Position numbers and translations under genes: made by a program
The notes under the pieces: generated by a model
Database searches by the model: none
What the model was told of the DNA's origin: nothing
Seen by the model: the letters and a program-made list of their open reading frames with translations, nothing else
Source of the DNA: Gp6-AA40 sp036742665
GTDB lineage: Bacteria > Acidobacteriota > Vicinamibacteria > Vicinamibacterales > UBA2999
Direction of reading: 5' to 3'
DNA length: 10,479 bases
NCBI GenBank assembly: GCA_036742665.1
Contig: DAINQP010000205.1
Location: forward strand, 1 to 10,479
In this document: piece after piece, positions 4,699-10,479 of the stretch
Numbering within the stretch: position 1 is the stretch's first letter
Layout of the letters: every line of letters starts with the position of its first letter

Positions 4699-7307
4699 CA
4701 CGCGCCCTTTCTTCCGCTCGCCGCGGCTTCGGCACGCTGACGGAGCCGTTCGACGCGAACATCCTGTCGTAACGCCGTCAGCGCGGGTGAACGTGCAACT
4801 TCCTTCCACTGGTAACCGGCCTCGAGGGCTCGCTCTAGCCACTCGAGAGCCTTGTCGCGGTCATCGAAGCGCTGCTCGTAGAGGACGCCGGCCTGGAACA
4901 TCAGCCGAGCGTCCTTGGGTGCGAGCGACAGAGCGGTGTCCATCAGCGTGCGTGCCTGCCCACGTTGCGACAGAGCGGCGGTGTATTCGGCGAGCGACAT
5001 CAGCACGTTTGGCTCGCGCGGGTTCACTTTGAGACGCGCGTCGGCGAGTTCGGCCGCTTTGCGATATGCAACCTGCGCCTCCGATCGCTGACCCGCCCAA
5101 TACAGCGCGGATGCGAGATTGCCCCAAACGACGTACTCGTCTTCGTCGAGTTTGACCGCTCGCCGGAATGCCTCGGCCGCACGCGTATAGTCGCGGAGGT
5201 CGTAGAAATACAATGTGCCGAGATTCGAGGCTGCCTGATAGTTTGGCCGGATCGATAGCGACCGTTCATACGAGGCGACGGCGTCCTGGGTTCGGCCTTG
5301 CACGTAATAGAGCGCACCAAGGTTGCTGTGGTTACGCCAGCTGTCTGGGTTCAGCAACAGAACCTGCTGGAACATGCGTTCCGCGTCTGCATATCGGCGC
5401 TGCGCGTAGTAGAAGGCGCCGAGACGGCTGTAGCCGCTCCAGTACCGCGGCCGGAGTCGAATGGCTTCGAGGTAGGTGTCTTCCGCACGATCGTTCTGTC
5501 CAAGCCGCGCATAGGCGGTCGCGAGACCGATGCGCGCGATCTCGCTGTCAGGCTCGCGCGCCAGCGCGTGCTGAAATTCTTCGATGGCCTTCTCGTAACT
5601 GCCGACCCCGGTGGCAACGGTGCCAAGACAGCGATGCGGCGCCGATTGCTCTTCGTCGATGCCCAGCGCACGCTCACAGGTTTGACGGGCCGTCTCCGCC
5701 CAGCGCGCATCGTGGGACGACAAGTACCGTCTCCAGAACGCCTCCCCCAATCCGGCATAGGCCGTCGCATGCTTTGCGTCGAGTGTGATGGCATGCTCGA
5801 ACAGGGACACCGCCGTGTCGACGTTCTCGGGCCGACTGTCGTCCTGCAGGTAACCGAGACCCTGGAGATAGAAATCGTCGGCTCCGGCGACCGCGTCAGG
5901 TGAGGTCACTCGCGTGCGCTGAGCGGCGGTCACACTGACCTCGACCATGCTGAGCACCGCATCGAGGATGCGATTCGGCAGCGTCGCGCGTTCGCCACGA
6001 TCCGCCGTGATCTCCTTCGTCCGGAGTACTCGATCGGAGACGGTGTCGACAAGATCAAGCCGTGCCGACACCTTTCCTTGTTCAGACGTCGCGAGACCGC
6101 GAACGATATGAGACGCACCGAGCTCCAAGCGAGCGTCCTGCGCGCTGCGAACCCGACGTGCGGCCACGTCGCTCGCAGGAGTCACGTGCAGTGGCACGCT
6201 GGCCGGCAAAGCGCCAAGGCGAGTCGACAGTGAGGCCGTCAAGCCGTTCCAATATGCGCGCTCGGATGCGTCGTCGCCGGCGAACTCGATCGGCAGCAAC
6301 GCGAGAGTCATCGTCTGCGCCGACGTGGGTGGTGCGGGACTTCTCGACGCCTGGCCGAAATACAGAGCGGCTACGAGTATCGCGATGACGACGACTCCGG
6401 CACCGGCAACCAACGCCCGACGCCAGTTCCACGGCATCTCCGTGACACGCGTGTCGTCCGCAAGCGCCTCGTTGATCCGCTGCAAGTCAGCAAGCAACTC
6501 GCGCGTGGTCGCATAGCGCTGTTCTGGATGTTTCGCCAGGCATCGTGAAACGAGCGCGACGAGTGTCGCGGGTGTGCGTGGAGCGAGCGACGTGACCGAC
6601 AGGGGTTCCTCGGCGATGGTCGCCGACATCGTCTCAATGGCGCTGCTGCGATGGAACGCCCGCCGTCCGGTGAGCATTTCGTACAAGAGCGCCCCAAACA
6701 CGAACTGATCGGACGACGCATCGACGTTGACGTTCCGAACCTGCTCGGGCGACATGTAGCCGACGGTACCGAGGACGTATCCGGCGGACAGGTCGGTCGT
6801 TGTCGTGACCGTGTCGATCGAGGGGGACGCCAGGAACTTGCCCAGCCCGAAGTCGAGAATCTTGAGCCGATCCTCTCCAGTGATCATGATGTTCCGCGGC
6901 TTGAGATCGCGGTGAACGACGCCGGCGTCGTGGGCATGTGCCAAACCATCGGCGATTTGCATCGCGACTGTGACCGCCTGGGCGACGGACAATCGACCGC
7001 GCGACAAGCGCTGCTCAAGCGTTTCGCCCTCGATGAACTCGAACGCGATGAACAGCGTCCCGTCGGCCTCGCCAAAGTCGTGAATAGTGACGATGTTGTG
7101 ATGGTTCAGCGCCGCGACTGCACGGGCTTCTCGTTTGAACCGTGCGCGCAGGTGGGGATCATCTTGAACGGCAGGCGGCGGAACTTTCAGTGCGACATCA
7201 CGTTCGAGTTCGCTATCGCGGGCCTGGTACACATCTCCCATCCCCCCGCTGCCCAGGAGGCTGGAAATTTCATAGCGCCCGAGTCTCGTACCGGCGGGCA
7301 GCGACAT
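4698..7307 (-). CDS. Transmembrane PknB-type Ser/Thr kinase with TolB-like and TPR sensor region
   Basis: An 869-aa signalling protein. The Hanks-type kinase domain (about 10-275) has every key element: Gly loop LGSGGMG (18-24), Lys41, alpha-C Glu60, HRDLKPRN (132-139, catalytic Asp134), DFG (152-154), a Thr-rich activation loop TVTTTTD (166-172), GTVGYMSPEQ (180-189), Asp200 and Arg264, so it should be active. One hydrophobic helix follows at about 298-317 after NWRR, giving a cytoplasmic kinase and an outside remainder. Residues about 333-455 (LALLPIEFAGD, GASHIVRGL, SARLDLVDTVSDRVLRTKE) resemble the TolB/FlgO-like domain common in these fusions. Residues 475-860 hold roughly eight or more TPR units (for example DTAVSLFEHAITLDAKHATAYAGLG is one), so it probably binds a protein or peptide outside. 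I prefer ATG 7307 (MSLPAGTRLGRYEI) to an in-frame TTG at 7322; neither has a clear ribosome-binding site. acuI ends 54 bp upstream; the small basic gene is coupled downstream. Confidence 0.95.
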   Translation of the reverse strand: MSLPAGTRLGRYEISSLLGSGGMGDVYQARDSELERDVALKVPPPAVQDDPHLRARFKREARAVAALNHHNIVTIHDFGEADGTLFIAFEFIEGETLEQRLSRGRLSVAQAVTVAMQIADGLAHAHDAGVVHRDLKPRNIMITGEDRLKILDFGLGKFLASPSIDTVTTTTDLSAGYVLGTVGYMSPEQVRNVNVDASSDQFVFGALLYEMLTGRRAFHRSSAIETMSATIAEEPLSVTSLAPRTPATLVALVSRCLAKHPEQRYATTRELLADLQRINEALADDTRVTEMPWNWRRALVAGAGVVVIAILVAALYFGQASRSPAPPTSAQTMTLALLPIEFAGDDASERAYWNGLTASLSTRLGALPASVPLHVTPASDVAARRVRSAQDARLELGASHIVRGLATSEQGKVSARLDLVDTVSDRVLRTKEITADRGERATLPNRILDAVLSMVEVSVTAAQRTRVTSPDAVAGADDFYLQGLGYLQDDSRPENVDTAVSLFEHAITLDAKHATAYAGLGEAFWRRYLSSHDARWAETARQTCERALGIDEEQSAPHRCLGTVATGVGSYEKAIEEFQHALAREPDSEIARIGLATAYARLGQNDRAEDTYLEAIRLRPRYWSGYSRLGAFYYAQRRYADAERMFQQVLLLNPDSWRNHSNLGALYYVQGRTQDAVASYERSLSIRPNYQAASNLGTLYFYDLRDYTRAAEAFRRAVKLDEDEYVVWGNLASALYWAGQRSEAQVAYRKAAELADARLKVNPREPNVLMSLAEYTAALSQRGQARTLMDTALSLAPKDARLMFQAGVLYEQRFDDRDKALEWLERALEAGYQWKEVARSPALTALRQDVRVERLRQRAEAAASGRKGA

Positions 7308-7361
7308 GAGGGAGTGGCCCAAATTATGGCCCAGTTCGGCGTCGCCGGCCGAATCACAGGT

Positions 7362-8345
7362 TCAGAGCCTGACGATGAAGCGGCCGCGGGCCTGGCCGGC
7401 TATCAGCGTGTCGAACGCCGCGGGAAGCCCATCCAGTCCGATCTCGTGCGCAATCGAATCGAGCGGCGCAGGTTTCATATCCGTCGCGAGGCGCCGCCAC
7501 ACTTCCGAGCGAATGGGCATCGGGCACATCGCGGAGTCGATGCCGATGAGAGACACGCCGCGCAGGATGAAGGGCATGACCGTCGTCCTCAGCTCGACGC
7601 CGCCGGTCAGGCCTGTGCTGGCGATACTGCCCCAGTAGTTGGTCGTGCGCGTCAACCAGGCGAGCAGATCTCCGCCCACCGCGTCGATCGCCCCGGCCCA
7701 TCGCGCGGTTTCGAGCGGGCGTGTGCCCATGACGAGGGTCGTCCGCGACAGGATGTCGCGCGCGCCGAGCGACGTCAAATAATCGCGCGCATCGTCCTTG
7801 CCGGTGATGGCGCTGATCTCATATCCCAGCCTCGCCAGTGCGGCGATCGCGATGCTGCCTACGCCGCCTGTTGCCCCGGTGACGGCGACGGGTCCCTGCC
7901 CAGGTACGAGACCGTTGCGCTCGAGACGAAGGATGGCAAGACCTGCGGTAAAGCCTGCAGTGCCGAGAATCATCGCTTCGCGCGACGTGAGTCCGTCGGG
8001 AATGCGAACGACCCAATCGGCTGGCACTCGTACGAGCGTCGCGTAGCCGCCGTCCTGCGCGACGCCGAGCTCGTAGCCCGTGACGAGCACACGATCGCCT
8101 TCGCGAAAGCGGCGGTCGCCGCTCGAGGCAACGACACCCGCGACGTCGATGCCGCCGATGAGCGGGAAACGCTTGAGGATCTTTCCGGTGCCTGTCGCGG
8201 CGAGCGCGTCCTTGTAGTTGACGCTCGAGTAGTCGGCCTTGATGATGACGTCGCCCGGGGTGAGCTCGTCCAACGACGTGTCAACAATGGCTGCGCTGAT
8301 CTTGCCTTCGCTGTTGGTAATCCGGAACGCCTTGAAGCTCGACAT
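7362..8345 (-). CDS. acuI: Acrylyl-CoA reductase (NADPH), AcuI/YhdH family
   Basis: A 327-aa zinc-independent medium-chain reductase that reduces acrylyl-CoA to propionyl-CoA with NADPH, used in acrylate, DMSP or 3-hydroxypropionate assimilation and detoxification. The length fits the family (YhdH about 324). Seen: MSSFKAFRITNSEG start, SSVNYKDALAATGTGKI (40-55), PLIGGIDVAGVV (61-72), nucleotide loop AVTGATGGVGSIA (154-166), TGKDD (181-185), GAIDAVGGDLLAW (218-230), GSIASTGLTGG (239-249), PFILRGVSLIGIDS (258-271) and the terminal GRFIVRL. The ATG at 8345 fits homologues; the frame stays open to 8402 but that part overlaps repeats and is unlike the family. No clear Shine-Dalgarno sequence. It diverges from an acyl-CoA synthetase gene, which supports a role in C3-acid metabolism. 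Confidence 0.94.
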   Translation of the reverse strand: MSSFKAFRITNSEGKISAAIVDTSLDELTPGDVIIKADYSSVNYKDALAATGTGKILKRFPLIGGIDVAGVVASSGDRRFREGDRVLVTGYELGVAQDGGYATLVRVPADWVVRIPDGLTSREAMILGTAGFTAGLAILRLERNGLVPGQGPVAVTGATGGVGSIAIAALARLGYEISAITGKDDARDYLTSLGARDILSRTTLVMGTRPLETARWAGAIDAVGGDLLAWLTRTTNYWGSIASTGLTGGVELRTTVMPFILRGVSLIGIDSAMCPMPIRSEVWRRLATDMKPAPLDSIAHEIGLDGLPAAFDTLIAGQARGRFIVRL

Positions 8346-8368
8346 GAAACGTTCATTGTACTTCGCTG

Positions 8369-8485
8369 GTCGGTGCGATCGGGCTGACGCGTGTCGGCGC
8401 AAACGCGCGCCGGTCCTGTCGGAAACCGGCTACGTCGGTGCGATCCATCTGACGCTTTGTCGGTGCGGCCGCATGCTGACGTCGG
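8369..8485. repeat. Cluster of six GTCGG repeats next to acuI
   Basis: GTCGG starts at 8369, 8393, 8418, 8434, 8459 and 8481, i.e. spacings 24, 25, 16, 25 and 22 bp. Within it GTCGGTGCGATC occurs exactly at 8369-8380 and 8434-8445, both continuing as CTGACGC and then TGTCGG(C/T)GC (about 32-33 bp units, 8369-8400 and 8434-8466). A third, weaker copy starts at 8459. The cluster begins 24 bp upstream of the acuI ATG, the position of an operator array. Confidence 0.55.
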
Positions 8486-8761
8486 TCGTCACGCCGCGAC
8501 GCTCTGCCAGGCGGCCGGGTGTCTCGCGGAGCGAAGCGTTCGAGGCATGCCGAGAACGTCAGGATGAAAGCAGGAGGCGGCTCAGGGAGTCAGCGAGGTT
8601 GAGGACGCGCCAGACGCGGGGCGCGCGGCCGACCCGAGCGTCCAGCGGTCGCAGGTGGCCGTCCGAGTGCTTTCCGGCATGCCGAGAGCTTCGAGCAGCG
8701 AGATACCCGACGCCCGGTTCAGGTCGCGTCCGCGTATCGACGAAAGTATGATCGGCTCTTC

Positions 8762-8766
8762 GGAGG
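8762..8766 (+). promoter_or_regulatory. Ribosome-binding site deciding the synthetase start
   Basis: GGAGG sits 5 nt before the GTG at 8772, the only good Shine-Dalgarno sequence near the 5' end of this gene. Alternative ATG codons in frame at 8748 and 8679 lack one. Confidence 0.6.
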
Positions 8767-8771
8767 TCCCA

Positions 8772-10479
8772 GTGGGTGTTGTCACGCCAACCGTTCGACG
8801 GTTTCTCGATGAAGGGCTCCGCGATCCGGAAGGCTTCTGGGCGCGGGCGGCGGAAGCCGTGCCGTGGTTCAGAAAATGGGACCGCGCGTTCGAGTGGACC
8901 TTTCCCACCTTCCGCTGGTTCATCGGCGCGCAGACCAACCTCGCCTACAACGCCCTCGATCATCACGTCGCGAACGGCCGCGGCGCGCACACCGCTCTCA
9001 TCTACTTCAACGAGCGCGCCGAGCGGCAATCATTTACCTACGCTGAATTGCTCGACCGTGTGACTCGCACGGCGGCGGCGCTCCGCGGGCTCGGCCTCCG
9101 CAAAGGCGATCGGCTGACGATCTACATGCCGACATCGCCTGAGGCGATCGTGCTGATGCTTGCCACGGTGCGCATCGGCGCAATCCACTCGGTCGTCTTT
9201 GCCGGCTTCGGCGCACGCGCGCTCGGCGAACGTATTCAGGCCAGCGGCTCGCGGCTGGTGTTCACGGCCAACGTCACGTATCGCAAGGGCAAGGAGTTCG
9301 ATCTCACGTCGATTGTGAACGAAGCACTCGCGCTGGTCCCTCACGCGATCGAGCACGTCGTCGTACTGCAACGGGGCTCGGCGCCGGCGGCACTCAATGC
9401 GCCGCGTGACATGACGTGGGAGGCCTTTCTCGAGCGCGGCCACGGACAGTCGGGCGCACACGAAGCGATGGAATCGAACGAGGCGGCGTTCATCCTCGCG
9501 ACGTCAGGCACCACCGCGCGGCCCAAGCTGGCCATTCATGCCCACGGTGGCTATCAGGTGCACATCGTCAACATGGGTCGCTGGTGCTTCGGCCTGAGGC
9601 CGACCGACGTGTGGTGGGCCACTTCTGACATCGGCTGGATCGTCGGGCACAGTTACATGGTCTATGCGCCGCTCCTGGTGGGCTGCACCACGATCGCATT
9701 CGAGGGCGCGCTCGATCATCCACACGCCGACGCGAACTGGAGAGTGGCAGTCGAGGAGTTTGGTGTCACCGGCATCTTCACCTCGCCGACCGCGGTGCGC
9801 ATGTTGATGCGCTACGGCGAAGGCACGCTCGGCGACGTCGATCACCGGCGACTCGAGCGCGTGGTGTGCGCAGGCGAGGTGCTCAACCCGCACGCGTGGG
9901 ACTGGCTGCAGAACACCGCGCTCGGCGGACGCGTGCCGGTGATCGATCACATGTGGCAGACAGAGACCGGCGGGCCGGTGTTCGGCAATCCGTACGGCAT
10001 CGAGCCGCTGCCGATCAAACCGGGGTCGGCAACAGTGCCACTGCCCGGAATCGACGCCGCGGTCGTCACGCTCGAGGGCGAACCAGTCCCCACTGACGAA
10101 AAAGGCATCATGGTGCTGAAGCGGCCGTTCCCTGGGATGACACCAGGGTTATGGGGTGAGCCTGGTCGCTATGCCACCGACTACTGGCAGCGCATCCCGA
10201 ACGTCTACTACTCCGGCGACTCGGCGCACGTGGATGCCGACGGCTACTTCTGGTTCGCCGGCCGCGCCGACGAAGTGATCAAGATCGCCGCGCATCGGCT
10301 GGGCACGATCGAAGTCGAGAGTGCGTTCCTGCAGCACCCGGCCGTCGCCGAATGCGGTGTCGTCGGCCGGCCCGACGACATGCGCGGTGAGGTCATCGCG
10401 GCGTTCGTGCTGCTCAAGTTCGGTCACACGGTCACGCCGGAGCTACGCAGGGAGCTGCTCGACACGGTGCGCCGCGAGC
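8772..10479 (+). CDS. AMP-forming short-chain acyl-CoA synthetase (Acs/PrpE type), C-terminus cut by window edge
   Basis: Activates a short carboxylic acid to its CoA ester through an acyl-adenylate. The frame is open to the right edge (569 residues; the last ~60-80, with the acetylatable catalytic Lys, are missing). Seen, numbered from GTG 8772: DPEGFWARAAEAVPWF near the N-terminus, then LNxLDHH-like NALDHHV, VFAGFGARAL, A3 motif TSGTTARPKLA (244-254), DIGWIVGHSYMVYAPLL (287-303), CAGEVLNPHAW (366-376), HMWQTETGG (393-401), PGSATVPLPGIDA, YYSGDSAH (479-486), GRADEVIKIAAHRLGT (497-512). Compared with Acs, pocket residues are Ile290, Val291, Ala367 (Val386 in Salmonella Acs) and Trp395 (Trp414): Trp keeps chains short, Ala favours propionate-size acids. 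The A3 motif has Ala and Leu in place of two conserved glycines. The start is uncertain: GTG 8772 has GGAGG; ATG 8748 and ATG 8679 are also in frame. Neighbouring acuI supports propionate/acrylate use. Confidence 0.92.
   Translation, partial: MGVVTPTVRRFLDEGLRDPEGFWARAAEAVPWFRKWDRAFEWTFPTFRWFIGAQTNLAYNALDHHVANGRGAHTALIYFNERAERQSFTYAELLDRVTRTAAALRGLGLRKGDRLTIYMPTSPEAIVLMLATVRIGAIHSVVFAGFGARALGERIQASGSRLVFTANVTYRKGKEFDLTSIVNEALALVPHAIEHVVVLQRGSAPAALNAPRDMTWEAFLERGHGQSGAHEAMESNEAAFILATSGTTARPKLAIHAHGGYQVHIVNMGRWCFGLRPTDVWWATSDIGWIVGHSYMVYAPLLVGCTTIAFEGALDHPHADANWRVAVEEFGVTGIFTSPTAVRMLMRYGEGTLGDVDHRRLERVVCAGEVLNPHAWDWLQNTALGGRVPVIDHMWQTETGGPVFGNPYGIEPLPIKPGSATVPLPGIDAAVVTLEGEPVPTDEKGIMVLKRPFPGMTPGLWGEPGRYATDYWQRIPNVYYSGDSAHVDADGYFWFAGRADEVIKIAAHRLGTIEVESAFLQHPAVAECGVVGRPDDMRGEVIAAFVLLKFGHTVTPELRRELLDTVRRE

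Larger units (their letters stand above)
8346..8771. other. 426-bp divergent intergenic region between acuI and the acyl-CoA synthetase
   Basis: No convincing gene lies here. The acuI-proximal part (8369-8485) is a GTCGG repeat cluster with a 12-bp exact repeat. At 8409-8414 and 8425-8430 GCCGGT and ACCGGC form a 6-bp hairpin with a 10-nt loop. The synthetase-proximal part (8486-8760) is GC-rich without recognisable repeats or promoter boxes. Both divergent promoters should be in this gap, but I cannot place them. Confidence 0.6.

Noticed and set aside
7308..7322. A TTG start at 7322 for the kinase, adding five residues.
   Set aside because: ATG 7307 gives the normal opening of this kinase family, and the TTG has no ribosome-binding site. 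The choice is not decisive.
6651..8387. A long open frame on the plus strand (578 codons) antisense to the kinase and acuI genes.
   Set aside because: It is a mirror of two well-identified minus-strand genes in GC-rich DNA; the translation is Arg/Asp/Gly-rich and has no family pattern.
8679..8748. Upstream ATG starts (8679, 8748) for the acyl-CoA synthetase.
   Set aside because: Both are in frame, but neither has a Shine-Dalgarno sequence, and the extra residues are Arg/Ser-rich and unlike the family; GTG 8772 follows GGAGG. They are not excluded.
8580..8760. Minus-strand reading (…GRDLNRASGISLLEALG…) resembling a gene end in the divergent gap.
   Set aside because: It continues upstream only as antisense of the synthetase, has no start or family match, and may be a chance frame; a decayed gene cannot be shown.
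1..10479. Scan for CRISPR arrays, tRNA or rRNA genes, insertion sequences and phage genes.
   Set aside because: No regular repeat-spacer array, cloverleaf, rRNA-like stretch, transposase or integrase motif was seen by eye.

Overview
The window is GC-rich bacterial DNA. It carries several gene types common in Acidobacteriota, especially Vicinamibacteria-like soil lineages: a DUF6152 secreted protein, a partner secreted protein with a Gly/Ala/Pro/Gln/Arg-rich leader and a 'GW(S)-G-W-GDTLV' core, and a PknB-type kinase fused to TolB-like and TPR modules. The taxon is an inference from protein style; there is no rRNA or other marker gene.

Layout. Seven genes plus one window-edge fragment read leftward (minus strand); one gene reads rightward at the right edge. 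From right to left on the minus strand: acuI-like acrylyl-CoA reductase (8345-7362); a large transmembrane Ser/Thr kinase (7307-4698); a small basic two-part protein whose ATG shares one base with the kinase stop (4698-4195); a strong 26-bp palindrome; a short core MetE-type methionine synthase homologue (4074-3013) with a promoter that would give an almost leaderless mRNA; a secreted protein of unknown function (2862-1951); a DUF6152 secreted protein (1819-1394); a hairpin; then yjcH (1320-1054) overlapping actP by 4 bp (1057 to the left edge, C-terminus missing). Diverging from acuI across a 426-bp gap is a short-chain acyl-CoA synthetase (Acs/PrpE family, plus strand, C-terminus missing).

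Metabolic theme. ActP/YjcH import acetate-type carboxylates, the AMP-forming synthetase activates a short-chain acid to its CoA ester, and AcuI reduces acrylyl-CoA to propionyl-CoA. The synthetase keeps the Trp that limits chain length but has Ala where Acs has Val386 in the acyl pocket, which favours propionate or acrylate over acetate. The window thus looks like a short-chain carboxylate (acetate/propionate/acrylate) assimilation neighbourhood, interrupted by a signalling unit.

Best candidate for something undescribed: the kinase and its coupled partner at 4195-4698. The partner has no export signal, an N-terminal beta-rich, cupredoxin-like domain without cysteine, and a 59-residue histone-H1/AlgP-like tail (26 Lys/Arg, no acidic residue, many Thr/Ser). 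Its domain-coding part is also clearly more AT-rich than its flanks. A kinase that phosphorylates the tail of a co-made nucleic-acid-binding protein is a testable hypothesis. Second-tier signals are an inverted repeat that ends exactly at the yjcH start codon, a cluster of six GTCGG words in 117 bp next to acuI, and the 26-bp palindrome after the kinase operon.
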